Part shown: positions 54,589-63,570 of the stretch, piece by piece
Layout: the number at the start of each line of letters is the position of its first letter
Numbering within the stretch: the first letter of the stretch is position 1
Origin: Prevotella illustrans
GTDB lineage: Bacteria; Bacteroidota; Bacteroidia; Bacteroidales; Bacteroidaceae
Length of the DNA stretch: 64,000 nt
Direction: 5' to 3'
Assembly: GCF_017426725.1 (NCBI RefSeq)
Contig: NZ_JAERMS010000005.1
Location: 1-64,000, forward strand
Translations under genes and position numbers: made by a program
Notes under the pieces: model-generated
What the model saw: only the letters and a program-made list of their open reading frames with translations
Databases searched by the model: none
Told to the model about the DNA's origin: nothing

Positions 54589-56067
54589 ATGAAAAAGCAT
54601 TCTAATTTGATTTTAACAGCCATGTGCGTTACCGCATTGGCATTTTCAGCAGGTAGCTTCATGAGAGTGAACGCTGCAAGAAACGCAGAATCGTCGGTCA
54701 TGGGACAACCCGTCGACTTAACTTACGCAACAGACAAGGCACTACCGGCTGTCGTTCATATTAAATATGTACAGAACTCAAAGATTCAGACTGTAGACGT
54801 GCAAACCGATCCTTTTGAAGATTTCTTTGGTCCATTTGGTTTTTTTGGAAATCCTAATCAAGGCAACGGCGGCACACAGAAACGTAGAGTGCAGACTCCG
54901 AAGAGGGAAGCTACCGGAAGTGGTGTCATTATTAGTCAAGACGGTTATATCGTTACCAACAATCATGTTGTAAATGGAGCTGACGAACTAACTGTTACAC
55001 TGAATGACAACCGTGAATACTCCGCACGAATTATTGGGACAGACCCAACAACCGACTTGGCCGTAATCAAGATTAACGCTAAGAATCTCCCTACCCTTCC
55101 AATCGGCGACAGCGACAAGCTGAAAGTGGGCGAATGGGTACTCGCTGTAGGTAACCCATACAACTTAAGCTCAACAGTGACTGCCGGTATTGTCAGCGCG
55201 AAAGCCAGATCGCTCAGTGGCAGAGAAGATGGACCAAGCGTAGCCAGCTTCATTCAAACAGACGCGGCTATCAACCCCGGAAACTCGGGGGGTGCCTTGG
55301 TTAATACCAAAGGTGAACTGGTGGGAATCAACACGATGCTTTATTCGCAGACAGGTTCCTATAGCGGCTACGGTTTTGCAATTCCAACGACTATAATGAA
55401 TAAGGTTGTGTCAGACCTGAAAGAATACGGTACCGTTCAAAGAGCTGTTCTTGGAATCAGAGGCGGTGACGTGCTCGACTATATCAACAACCAAAAGGAA
55501 AAAGACAAACAAGTAGATTTAGGAACCAATGAAGGTGTTTATGTTGACAGCGTAGAAGATGGCAGTTCAGCAGCAAGTGCCGGGGTCCAGAAGGAGGATG
55601 TAATCGTCAATATTGATGATAAAAAGATTACCAAGATATCAGAACTTCAGGAATATCTGTCCAAGAAACGCCCTGGCGATAAAGTAACAATCACATACCT
55701 TCACAACAAGGTCAAGAAGTCGAAGGCAATTACGCTTAAAAATACTCAAGGCAACACTAAACTTGTGAAGACCGCAGATTTAGATGTGCTTGGCGCAAGC
55801 TTTAAGCCTGTAAGTAAGGATACGAAAGAACAATTAGACATCACTTTCGGATTGGAAGTAACTAAGGTTGAGAAGGGAGCCATCAAAGATGGTGGAATTG
55901 GTTCTGGATTCATTATCATGTATGCCAACGACAAACCCATCAAGACAATCGCAGACTTACAAGAAGCAGTAAAGGCCGCTTCGACAAGTAAAGATCCGGT
56001 GCTGATTATCAAGGGAATGTGGCCTACAGGCAAGCAAGACTACAAAGTCGTAAAAGTAAGCGAATAA
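54589..56067 (+). CDS. DegP/DegQ-type periplasmic serine protease
   Basis: A 492-residue Do-family (HtrA) protease and chaperone: signal/anchor at about residues 5-25, trypsin-like domain with the catalytic triad H126 (TNNHVVNGADE), D156 (TTDLAVIKI) and S233 (NPGNSGGALVN), then two PDZ domains (about 290-385 and 395-490, with GVQKEDVIVNIDDKKI as the first). It degrades or refolds damaged envelope proteins. It is transcribed upstream of the primary sigma factor but separated by about 160 bp with its own promoter. Confidence 0.95.
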   Translation: MKKHSNLILTAMCVTALAFSAGSFMRVNAARNAESSVMGQPVDLTYATDKALPAVVHIKYVQNSKIQTVDVQTDPFEDFFGPFGFFGNPNQGNGGTQKRRVQTPKREATGSGVIISQDGYIVTNNHVVNGADELTVTLNDNREYSARIIGTDPTTDLAVIKINAKNLPTLPIGDSDKLKVGEWVLAVGNPYNLSSTVTAGIVSAKARSLSGREDGPSVASFIQTDAAINPGNSGGALVNTKGELVGINTMLYSQTGSYSGYGFAIPTTIMNKVVSDLKEYGTVQRAVLGIRGGDVLDYINNQKEKDKQVDLGTNEGVYVDSVEDGSSAASAGVQKEDVIVNIDDKKITKISELQEYLSKKRPGDKVTITYLHNKVKKSKAITLKNTQGNTKLVKTADLDVLGASFKPVSKDTKEQLDITFGLEVTKVEKGAIKDGGIGSGFIIMYANDKPIKTIADLQEAVKAASTSKDPVLIIKGMWPTGKQDYKVVKVSE

Positions 56068-56171
56068 ATATAACCAAACTTTAATATTTTTCAGGTTGTA
56101 TAGTTTATGCGTCAAAAAGCATAAATTATGCAACCTTTTCTGGGTAAAAATGTAAATAACTATCAAAAATA

Positions 56172-56202
56172 TTGGTGAAAAAAAAATAATGTACTAAATT
56201 TG
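56172..56202 (+). promoter_or_regulatory. promoter of rpoD
   Basis: TTGG (56172-56175) and TAAATTTG (56195-56202), 19 bp apart, fit the Bacteroidota sigma consensus TTTG-n19-TAnnTTTG with one mismatch in the -33 box. The start codon follows 27 nt after the -7 box. Confidence 0.6.
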
Positions 56203-56229
56203 CAACTACGCATGCAATTTTAACACTTA

Positions 56230-57093
56230 ATGAGACAACTGAAAATCACAAAATCTATCACGAATCGAGAGAGTGCCTCTCTTGATAAGTATCTACAGGA
56301 AATTGGCCATGAAGAGCTGATTACCGTGGAAGAAGAAGTGGAATTGGCACAACGTATCAGGAAAGGTGATCGAAAGGCACTGGAGAAGTTGACTAAAGCC
56401 AATCTTAGATTTGTGGTTTCTGTTGCGAAGCAATATCAAAACCAAGGACTCAGCCTACCTGATTTGATTAATGAAGGTAACGTGGGATTGATTAAGGCCG
56501 CAGAGAAGTTTGATGAAACAAGAGGATTCAAATTTATCTCTTACGCTGTATGGTGGATTCGACAAAGCATTTTGCAGGCTATTGCGGAACAGAGTCGTAT
56601 CGTCAGGCTGCCACTCAATCAAGTTGGTTCGGTGAATAAAATCAATAGAATGCTCAGTAAGTTTGAGCAAGAAAATGAACGCCGTCCCAATATTGATGAA
56701 ATTGCAGACAGGATAGATTTGCCGGAAGACAAAATAGAAGAAGCACTAAAGGTAAATGGCAGACATATCTCGGTAGACGCACCCTTTGCGGAAGGTGAAG
56801 AGAATGGTCTACTTGATATTTTACCAAATATTGACACCCCTTCTGCAGACAATGACCTCGTGATAGAATCATTAAGGGAAGAAATCGGCAGAGCCCTGAG
56901 CCTCTTGAATGAGAGAGAGAGAAATGTCATAGAGGCTTTCTTTGGTATCGGAATGCCCGAAATGACGTTAGAAGAGATTGGCGATAAATACGAACTCACA
57001 AGAGAAAGAGTTAGGCAAATTAAAGAAAAAGCAATTCGTCGTCTGCGCCATAATACCCAAAATAAAATGTTAAGATCCTATCTTGGAAGATAG
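56230..57093 (+). CDS. rpoD: primary sigma factor RpoD (sigma-ABfr type)
   Basis: A 287-residue group 1 sigma factor without region 1.1, typical of Bacteroidota. Region 1.2 begins [16 protein letters not shown]; region 2 has [29 protein letters not shown] and the promoter-melting/-10 segment [16 protein letters not shown]; regions 3 and 4 follow, with the -35-reading [23 protein letters not shown] near the C-terminus. It directs RNA polymerase to TTTG/TAnnTTTG promoters, many of which are seen in this window. It overlaps no gene upstream; the next gene starts 28 nt after its stop. Confidence 0.97.
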   Translation: MRQLKITKSITNRESASLDKYLQEIGHEELITVEEEVELAQRIRKGDRKALEKLTKANLRFVVSVAKQYQNQGLSLPDLINEGNVGLIKAAEKFDETRGFKFISYAVWWIRQSILQAIAEQSRIVRLPLNQVGSVNKINRMLSKFEQENERRPNIDEIADRIDLPEDKIEEALKVNGRHISVDAPFAEGEENGLLDILPNIDTPSADNDLVIESLREEIGRALSLLNERERNVIEAFFGIGMPEMTLEEIGDKYELTRERVRQIKEKAIRRLRHNTQNKMLRSYLGR

Positions 57094-57121
57094 AATACGA
57101 ATTATTGATAACAACCAGTTT

Positions 57122-57592
57122 ATGAAACTAAAAGGATTTTGTTTAGCTGCACTACTATTGGTGTGTGGATTATCCGCCAGTGCTAAACACATAGCAACAA
57201 AAGGATTTCTTTTTGGCTTTGCTTCATCATTTAATGATTCCACTGTTTATTTTACAAATATACAAGAGGTTGACTCTATTTGGATTGATTCAAAGACCAA
57301 TTTTCTGTATAGTAAAGAAAATTATTCTTATCAATTAAGAGACTATTTAAAAGACCAAGGACTTAAAACTCCAACATGTACAACGTTCTTCTCTCTCAAG
57401 CGTAAAGATATAGAAAAAAAATATCTGGCACTGAAAAAACGCTATATGACATCGAAGAAACAGAATTATATTATCAAATATTTATCTGATTCGGATTTCA
57501 TATACAAAGCAATCATCTTTGAAAATGATGAAAATGAGAATGCTATAGTACAACAAGTACCCAAGAAGAACAAAAAGAACAAACGCAAGTGA
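57122..57592 (+). CDS. small exported protein after rpoD, unknown function
   Basis: Start set at 57122 (MKLKGFCLAALLLVCGLS, a clear signal peptide to about SASA); the longer frame begins inside rpoD. The 156-residue protein has no family I can name with confidence: a short mature domain with YFTNIQEVDSIWIDSKTNFL and a strongly basic C-terminal tail (KKNKKNKRK). It is 28 nt downstream of rpoD and its TGA overlaps the GTG start of the kinase-like gene, so it may belong to the following cluster. Confidence 0.65.
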   Translation: MKLKGFCLAALLLVCGLSASAKHIATKGFLFGFASSFNDSTVYFTNIQEVDSIWIDSKTNFLYSKENYSYQLRDYLKDQGLKTPTCTTFFSLKRKDIEKKYLALKKRYMTSKKQNYIIKYLSDSDFIYKAIIFENDENENAIVQQVPKKNKKNKRK

Positions 57593-58479
57593 ACTATTTT
57601 TTCAAGATCGCGGAGCATTACATCAAATTAGACTTTGGTCAAGAAGCCATACCGGGGAAGCATTTTTTGTTTCCTTTCATGCCTTTTACTACAACACCTG
57701 TCAATACAGAGAGATTACTATTCAATATTCTGTTTACAAATAACCTCTCTCCATTCCCTGATGAGTCGGTCAATAGGATCAGGACTGTTGATACAGGAAG
57801 CTGTATCATTATTGTAGAGCAACGCCATGAAGGCGGCTATCAATTCAAGATCAGCAACCTCCAAGGTCAAAAGTGTTGCCTTCTTCACACAAACAAGTCT
57901 TTTAGTCAATGTCAATGTATGCTTTATGGTAACTTTATAAACCAAAAGCTCGGCTTTAACAATGCACTAATGCTGACTTACGCTTTTGCAGGAAGTCTAC
58001 ATGAAACCTTGCTCATTCATGCGGCATTAGTAAGACATGATCAAAAAGGCTACGCATTTATAGCAAATAGCGGTACCGGCAAGAGCACTCAGGCTAATAA
58101 TTGGATCCAAAATATTCCAAATTGTGATTTGATGAATGATGATAACCCTATACTACGAGTTATCGATGGTACAGTCTATGCTTTTGGAAGTCCGTGGAGC
58201 GGCAAGACGCCTTGCTATAGACAGGTTAAAGCAAAATTGGGAGCAATTATAAGAATAGACAGGGCAACCCGTAATACAATAGAACAAGTTAAGCCCATCG
58301 AGGCATTTATCTCATTGCTTAACGCTTGTTCTTCAATGAAATGGGACAAAGAAATTTATGAAAAGATTTGTGAAACGATTAAACTAATTACAGAATCGGT
58401 TCCACATTATACCCTTCATTGTTTACCAGATAAAGAATCGGCATTATTATGCAGCAAAACAGTTGCAAAACAAAAATAG
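57589..58479 (+). CDS. HPr kinase/PEPCK-fold (HprK-like) protein
   Basis: A 296-residue protein starting with GTG that overlaps the preceding stop. The C-terminal half holds a P-loop AFIANSGTGKSTQANNWI (about residues 155-172) and a following CDLMNDDNPILRVIDGTVYA then GSPWSGKT, the pattern of HprK-like/PEP-carboxykinase-fold kinases. Relatives occur in RiPP-type clusters together with a PqqD-like protein, where one member modifies a peptide by phosphorylation. It overlaps the next gene by 31 nt. No substrate peptide is obvious, so its target is unknown. Confidence 0.75.
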   Translation: MNYFFKIAEHYIKLDFGQEAIPGKHFLFPFMPFTTTPVNTERLLFNILFTNNLSPFPDESVNRIRTVDTGSCIIIVEQRHEGGYQFKISNLQGQKCCLLHTNKSFSQCQCMLYGNFINQKLGFNNALMLTYAFAGSLHETLLIHAALVRHDQKGYAFIANSGTGKSTQANNWIQNIPNCDLMNDDNPILRVIDGTVYAFGSPWSGKTPCYRQVKAKLGAIIRIDRATRNTIEQVKPIEAFISLLNACSSMKWDKEIYEKICETIKLITESVPHYTLHCLPDKESALLCSKTVAKQK

Positions 58480-58949
58480 TCACTATCGAAAACGCGATTT
58501 TGATTCCGGAGATCATTAAATATCTAAAAAAAGGCAAGCATGTTTCCCTTCGGTTAACGGGTTATAGTATGCGGCCTATTTTGGAAAACAAGCGTGATGT
58601 CGCGGTGTTCGTGCAAGCCGAATCCTACTCCGTCGGAGATGTTGTTCTGGCTCAACTGACAGAGAATAAGTATGTTGTTCACAGAATCATTTCCATCAAT
58701 AACAATAAGGTTACATTAAGAGGTGACGGCAATATTATGTGTGAGAATTGCTTGATTGAAGATATCAAAGCAGTTGCCATTGGCTTCTATCGCAAGGGTA
58801 GAAGCCACATGCTCTCCACGCAGAGCATAAAATGGCGTCTTTATTCCAAGATATGGACCAGCCTCTTCCCTATTCGGAAGTTATTATTACTCTGCTACAA
58901 AGTCAAAATGGAAATTGGCGAGAAACTATCATTCTCCCCTTGCAAATGA
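58449..58949 (+). CDS. S24/S26-type peptidase-like protein
   Basis: A 166-residue protein with the signal-peptidase/LexA fold: VSLRLTGYSMRPILENKRDVAVF carries the catalytic-Ser context (GYSMRP, Ser at about 42), and YSVGDVVLAQL plus KYVVHRIISI the second strand region, where a Lys or equivalent would be. The C-terminal part may be membrane-associated. It overlaps the HprK-like gene by 31 nt and faces the PqqD-like gene, which ends 12 nt away. Such a peptidase could process a modified peptide; it may also be an ordinary accessory peptidase. Confidence 0.75.
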   Translation: MQQNSCKTKIVTIENAILIPEIIKYLKKGKHVSLRLTGYSMRPILENKRDVAVFVQAESYSVGDVVLAQLTENKYVVHRIISINNNKVTLRGDGNIMCENCLIEDIKAVAIGFYRKGRSHMLSTQSIKWRLYSKIWTSLFPIRKLLLLCYKVKMEIGEKLSFSPCK

Positions 58950-58961
58950 AGCAACAGTTCT

Positions 58962-59237
58962 TCAGTCTGGCTCAATGAGTCCCGCTGACTCCCATTGGTT
59001 GGCAATATCCTTACAATCTATTGCTGCAACAGAAGATTCTACATCATACTCTTGTACCATCCACTCAACAAGATCATCTATCGTGAAGGATGGACAAGAT
59101 TGAGCATGCTGCCAAAGATAAGCAGCAGACTCATTCATACTTATTATGTTATCAAAATTGATATTCTCAACTCCTTCGGAAATGACCATGTGTTCCCCAC
59201 ACACAGTCAAAAGTTTAAAACCGGGTTTTACTTTCAT
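58962..59237 (-). CDS. PqqD-family peptide-binding chaperone
   Basis: A 91-residue PqqD-like domain protein: MNESAAYLWQHAQSCPSFTIDDL (about residues 35-57) and the VEWMVQEYDV and DCKDIANQWESAGLI helices match the winged-helix fold that binds leader peptides in RiPP pathways. It is transcribed from the opposite strand, 29 nt downstream of the DPP-IV gene, and converges on the peptidase-like gene, 12 nt away. Together with the HprK-like and S26-like genes it suggests a peptide-modification cluster without an obvious precursor or cyclase. Confidence 0.8.
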   Translation of the reverse strand: MKVKPGFKLLTVCGEHMVISEGVENINFDNIISMNESAAYLWQHAQSCPSFTIDDLVEWMVQEYDVESSVAAIDCKDIANQWESAGLIEPD

Positions 59238-59266
59238 TATAGTACAATTTTCTGTAATAAATTAAG

Positions 59267-61474
59267 CTATTTCTTTAGTTGTTCTATGAAGAAATTGCTT
59301 ATTTGCCGCAATAAATGGTTACGAGTATTACCTCCATAAATACTATGATTGCGATTTGTGTAATATATTTCTCTAAAATCTTTATCCGCCTGGACCAGAG
59401 CTTCTGCATATTCGAAAGAATTTTGAGGATGAACATTGTCATCAGCCATCCCATGACAGATTAGTAATGCGCCGGATAATTTATCTGCTCTCTGGATAGG
59501 ATTATCCTCATAGCCCTCAGGATTCTCTTTCGGAGTACGCATGTATCGTTCTGTGTAAATAGAGTCATAGAATTTCCAATTCGTAGGTGGAGCGATCGCA
59601 ACACCGGCCTTAAAGACTGCACTGCCATCACTCATGCTCATAAGTGTATTGAAGCCACCAAAGCTCCACCCCCAGATTCCTATAGACGAAGCATCAACAT
59701 AAGGTAGCGTACTAAGCCATCGTGCAGTTTCTACCTGGTCTTTAGCCTCGAGCACTCCCAAACGCAAATAGGTACACTTTTCAAACTCTGCACCACGGGC
59801 ACCTGTTCCACGACCATCAACACAGACGACAAGAAATCCCTGCTGTGCTAAAAATGAATCAAACGCACCACCTTGCCCCATACTGCCTGAACTCCAGCTG
59901 TTTTTTACTTGCTGCGAACCGGGACCACTGTATTGATACAAAATTACCGGATATCTTTTACTTTTATCAAAATTTAAAGGCTTTACCATCCATCCATCTA
60001 ACGACACCCCTTCCCGTGTGACAAAAGAGAAAGGTTCACGCTTGGAAAAACCATACTCGACAATCGTTTTCTTTAATGATTCGTTTGACTCTAATCCAAC
60101 AATTTCTTTTCCAGAATTAGTAAGGATTGCATACCTATATGGAGTATTATAATCGCTCCAAGTATTAACAAAAAATTGAAAGTCACCCGAAAAAATCGCA
60201 TCATTCCAACCCTCCCTACGCGTAATTCGTTCCGTTTTTCCATTCTTATGCGCAACATAAACCTGTCTGTCATGACTATTCAATGCTGCCGCTTGGTAAT
60301 AAACATCCCCCGTTTTCTCATCATATCCATAGACTTTGGTTATATCAAATTTCCCATTACCTATCTTACGCTTCAATGTACCATTCATACTATATTCAAA
60401 GAGGTGCATGAATCCATCGCGATCACTGGGCAAGATAATACTGTTTTGTGAAATAATAACACCTTCTATTGCTTCTTCCTCCACATATTTATCCGCTTTT
60501 TCATTAATGATAAGTTGAGATAAAGTTGTTCGCGGATTCACAGAATATAGATTTAAATTATCTTGATGCCGATTCAGCGTAAATACGATAATCCTATTAG
60601 GATCCAACGTCGCCTTAATTCGTGGCATATAGTCATCCTTATCCAATGGTACTTGCAGGCGATTTGTTTTGTGCGATTGAATATCATAAGCCCAAGCAGA
60701 TACCTGAGCATTCACTTCACCTGCTTTAGGGTACTTATACGTATAAAATCCGGGATAGTTGGCAAACTCTTTATGGGTTGGATGCGAGCCCTTAAACAGT
60801 TGCAGTGAATATTCTTTTACGGCGCGCTCGTCATATTTTATCCAACAAATCATCGTCCCATCAGCAGTGAACACCAATGATGAGCTTGTAGAAAGCTCTT
60901 CTTCATTCACCCAATCCGGGATTCCATTAATAATCTCATTAGGCTTGCCGTCCTTTGTTACCTGCGACTCCGCGTTATCATAAAGCAACTTGACAAGATA
61001 GATATTATTGGCTCGCACAAATGCAATCTGATGACCATCCGGCGACCAAACAGGCGACTGCTGGGGGCCATTGACGGACAATCGCTTGAGTTTCCTACTT
61101 TTAATTGTATATATATAATACTCTGCGGTAAATGACCGTCGATAGATTCTCTTTGTCGCAGTCTGAATCAACAGCTTGCTGCCATCTGGCGAAAGAATAT
61201 AACCATCCACTTTCTTTATCAATTCCCCTTGCGTATTGTTTGCGTCAAATAATGTCTGAACTTGCTTTCCTGTCTTAAAGGAATATAATTCTATCTTCGT
61301 TTGGTCATCTGATACACAGGCATACTGATTTGTATTTGGCACAGGACGAATCTCACTTATCAAAGTCGCAGCAAACTTGCCTGAAGTAATATCCGCTATT
61401 GTTAGTTTCTCAAAAGCCATAAGTTGACAAACTGCAAACAAGCTGATTGCAGATAAAGAAATCAATCTTTTCAT
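59267..61474 (-). CDS. S9 family peptidase, dipeptidyl peptidase IV-like
   Basis: A 735-residue exported serine peptidase: signal peptide to about LMAF, a beta-propeller domain (about 30-480) and an alpha/beta-hydrolase domain. The catalytic triad is S604 (GWSFGGF), D678 (MADDNVH) and H710 (NRNHSIYG). Its propeller residues include the DWVNEEELSTSSS stretch that carries the Glu-Glu pair binding the peptide N-terminus in DPP-IV. It removes X-Pro dipeptides in the periplasm or on the cell surface and fits with the peptide transporter at 46975. The TAACTTTG box is only 8 nt ahead of the ATG. Confidence 0.93.
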   Translation of the reverse strand: MKRLISLSAISLFAVCQLMAFEKLTIADITSGKFAATLISEIRPVPNTNQYACVSDDQTKIELYSFKTGKQVQTLFDANNTQGELIKKVDGYILSPDGSKLLIQTATKRIYRRSFTAEYYIYTIKSRKLKRLSVNGPQQSPVWSPDGHQIAFVRANNIYLVKLLYDNAESQVTKDGKPNEIINGIPDWVNEEELSTSSSLVFTADGTMICWIKYDERAVKEYSLQLFKGSHPTHKEFANYPGFYTYKYPKAGEVNAQVSAWAYDIQSHKTNRLQVPLDKDDYMPRIKATLDPNRIIVFTLNRHQDNLNLYSVNPRTTLSQLIINEKADKYVEEEAIEGVIISQNSIILPSDRDGFMHLFEYSMNGTLKRKIGNGKFDITKVYGYDEKTGDVYYQAAALNSHDRQVYVAHKNGKTERITRREGWNDAIFSGDFQFFVNTWSDYNTPYRYAILTNSGKEIVGLESNESLKKTIVEYGFSKREPFSFVTREGVSLDGWMVKPLNFDKSKRYPVILYQYSGPGSQQVKNSWSSGSMGQGGAFDSFLAQQGFLVVCVDGRGTGARGAEFEKCTYLRLGVLEAKDQVETARWLSTLPYVDASSIGIWGWSFGGFNTLMSMSDGSAVFKAGVAIAPPTNWKFYDSIYTERYMRTPKENPEGYEDNPIQRADKLSGALLICHGMADDNVHPQNSFEYAEALVQADKDFREIYYTNRNHSIYGGNTRNHLLRQISNFFIEQLKK

Positions 61475-61481
61475 ACATGCA

Positions 61482-61489
61482 CAAAGTTA
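61482..61489 (-). promoter_or_regulatory. -7 box of the DPP-IV-like gene, almost leaderless
   Basis: TAACTTTG (minus strand) is a perfect TAnnTTTG box ending 8 nt from the ATG at 61474. Transcription starts about 5-8 nt after such boxes, so the mRNA may have little or no untranslated leader. Confidence 0.5.
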
Positions 61490-61527
61490 TTTATTATATA
61501 CACCAAGCAAAGGTAGAGAAAAAATGG

Positions 61528-61535
61528 TACTTTTG
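61528..61535 (+). promoter_or_regulatory. -7 box ahead of the YhcC-like gene
   Basis: TACTTTTG matches TAnnTTTG, 33 nt upstream of the ATG at 61569. Divergent to the DPP-IV promoter; no strong -33 box is seen. Confidence 0.5.
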
Positions 61536-61568
61536 CAAAAGAATGATTAATAAATTCAAAATCAGCAA

Positions 61569-62480
61569 ATGGTTTACAATGACTTTGGACACTGGATCAA
61601 CAAGCAATTCCCCTTTAAAATACAAAAAATATCTATTGACGCAGGCTTTTCATGCCCCAACCGTGATGGAAGAATAGGCCGAGGAGGGTGCACTTACTGT
61701 AATAATAGAACTTTCAGTCCTGCATACACAGAAAGCAATATTAGTATTACCGAACAAATACAAAAAGGGAAAACGTTCTTTAATCGGAAATATCCCAATA
61801 TGAAATACCTGGCATATTTCCAAGCATATACAAATACTTATGGTTCCATCGAACATTTAAAATCCCTTTATGAAGAAGCCTTGGCCCAAGAGGATGTAGT
61901 TGGTCTGGTCATCGGTACCAGACCCGATTGCGTGTCCGAAGAATTACTTGATTATCTGTCTTTTATCAACCAATCTAAAATGGTCATTATAGAATATGGT
62001 GTTGAATCCATATATGATGACACATTACTAAACATAAATCGAGGCCATACCTTTGAATGCAGCAAACGGGCTATCAAACAAACACATGAACGAGGAATCG
62101 TCACGGGAGCTCACATGATACTTGGCCTTCCCGGTGAAAATAGAGAAATGATCATTGCGCAAGCGGATTGCATGTCAGCACTCCCCATTGACATCATAAA
62201 GCTTCACCAAATGCAGATCATTAAGGGAACTCAACTCGCTAAAGACTTTGCAAACACCCCCTTTCATGTTTTCACAGCCGAGGAATATATAGACATTGTC
62301 GCTGAATACATCAGCCGTCTTCGTGAAGACATCGTTATAGATCGCTTTGTTAGCGAGTCTCCTAAAGACCTTCTTGTCGCTCCTCAATGGGGACTTAAGA
62401 ATTTTGAATTTACGAATCTTCTTACCAATTACCTTAAGAAGAAGAACATTATCCAAGGATGCAAATACAAAAGAGCGTAA
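61569..62480 (+). CDS. radical SAM protein, YhcC/TIGR01212 family
   Basis: A 303-residue radical SAM enzyme. The iron-sulfur cluster cysteines are C29, C41 and C44 (FSCPNRDGRIGRGGCTYC), with the wide spacing of the TIGR01212 family rather than CxxxCxxC. Other conserved parts are YFQAYTNTYGSIEHLK, IGTRPDCVSEELLDYL and GVESIYDDTLLNINRGH, typical of Elp3/YhcC-like enzymes. The reaction is not established; a role in RNA or tRNA modification has been suggested for relatives. The start codon is followed directly by a strong N-terminal match. Confidence 0.88.
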   Translation: MVYNDFGHWINKQFPFKIQKISIDAGFSCPNRDGRIGRGGCTYCNNRTFSPAYTESNISITEQIQKGKTFFNRKYPNMKYLAYFQAYTNTYGSIEHLKSLYEEALAQEDVVGLVIGTRPDCVSEELLDYLSFINQSKMVIIEYGVESIYDDTLLNINRGHTFECSKRAIKQTHERGIVTGAHMILGLPGENREMIIAQADCMSALPIDIIKLHQMQIIKGTQLAKDFANTPFHVFTAEEYIDIVAEYISRLREDIVIDRFVSESPKDLLVAPQWGLKNFEFTNLLTNYLKKKNIIQGCKYKRA

Positions 62481-62488
62481 AAGAATTT

Positions 62489-63382
62489 CTACTTAAAGTT
62501 CCTGTAATCATTACTCTCCAATAGCGTTTTTATCGTATAAGTCGGATGCGAAGCCATAAATCTATCAACCGAAGCAACAAACGGAGATGAAAAGAATTTT
62601 CTATGCATCAATCTATTTGTAACCCACATCATCTTTCCCATGTGCAAATCATGTTCTCTTTGTGAACGCGTACCCAGATTTTCCAACGGATACAGGCTCA
62701 ACAAATAAAAACTCAGTCCATCGGGCACAATATACTCACGGGTCATGGTCATTCTCTGCTGTTTAGGGTAATACTTTAGATACAAAGGGTAATCCTCACC
62801 CAAATACTTATCTAAAGAAATTCCAATCAATTTATCACCGATAACAACACTTTGGTTAAGAGCCCCTATTTGTGTATAAATATCGGGAATAGGAACTCCG
62901 GGGATTTTCTTCCTCAATCGAGCAAACGCGTCATTAAACGCCTGTTTGATATCATCCATATTCGCATATTGAGCTTCCGCATCCGATATCAAAGTTTGGA
63001 GTGTCGTGTCTTGATAAAAACTAAGAAACTTATTGTTAATATTTGGCTCATACACAGCTCCTATTTTCAATACATTCTCGACCAAGGTACGAGTTTCTAT
63101 TGGATATTCCGTATTCATCTGTTGTAAAGCCGAGAAGTCACCTGTAGTCAGATAACGGCTTTCCAAGCGATCATAACGATATATCTTGATCACGCTTTCT
63201 TCTTGTTCGCCCAATGATTTCAAATTAAAATCACAACAAGTGCAAACAAAAAGGATATATGACAATATGTATAATGAATTTTTCAATAGCTCCTGCTTTA
63301 GAAACACCTTTACAAATGCAAAAATAGTAAATATTATCATATTATCCAAAAGAAAAGCTAAAAAACTTAAAGAAAAAGGCAA
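62489..63382 (-). CDS. GldB-like gliding/secretion lipoprotein
   Basis: A 297-residue protein with a hydrophobic N-terminus ending in a lipobox-like LFVCTCC (about residues 44-50), then a helical domain with KIYRYDRLESRYLTTGDFSAL and MTREYIVPDGLSFYLLSLYPL. It resembles GldB, a lipoprotein needed for gliding and type IX-associated functions. The start is uncertain: the ATG at 63382 leaves about 30 residues before the lipid signal, and one at 63340 would be nearer. It converges with the YhcC-like gene, 8 nt apart. Confidence 0.7.
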   Translation of the reverse strand: MPFSLSFLAFLLDNMIIFTIFAFVKVFLKQELLKNSLYILSYILFVCTCCDFNLKSLGEQEESVIKIYRYDRLESRYLTTGDFSALQQMNTEYPIETRTLVENVLKIGAVYEPNINNKFLSFYQDTTLQTLISDAEAQYANMDDIKQAFNDAFARLRKKIPGVPIPDIYTQIGALNQSVVIGDKLIGISLDKYLGEDYPLYLKYYPKQQRMTMTREYIVPDGLSFYLLSLYPLENLGTRSQREHDLHMGKMMWVTNRLMHRKFFSSPFVASVDRFMASHPTYTIKTLLESNDYRNFK

Positions 63383-63505
63383 AAATACAACATTATGAGG
63401 ATTCTATTACTAATTTATTCTAATAAGAGACTGTTGAGTCACGTTAAAGCAGATACAATATCAATACGCTTGCGTATGAATATTTTATAGTAAGTAACCA
63501 TAATA

Positions 63506-63537
63506 TTTGGTTCGAAATGGAAATTAATTTAAATTTG
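63506..63537 (+). promoter_or_regulatory. promoter of the asparaginase gene
   Basis: TTTG (63506-63509) and TAAATTTG (63530-63537), 20 bp apart, are a near-perfect Bacteroidota promoter. The start codon is 33 nt downstream of the -7 box. The rest of the 188-bp gap 63383-63570 shows nothing else. Confidence 0.75.
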
Positions 63538-63570
63538 CATTTAATTCAATTCATAACATCGATTTTAAGA

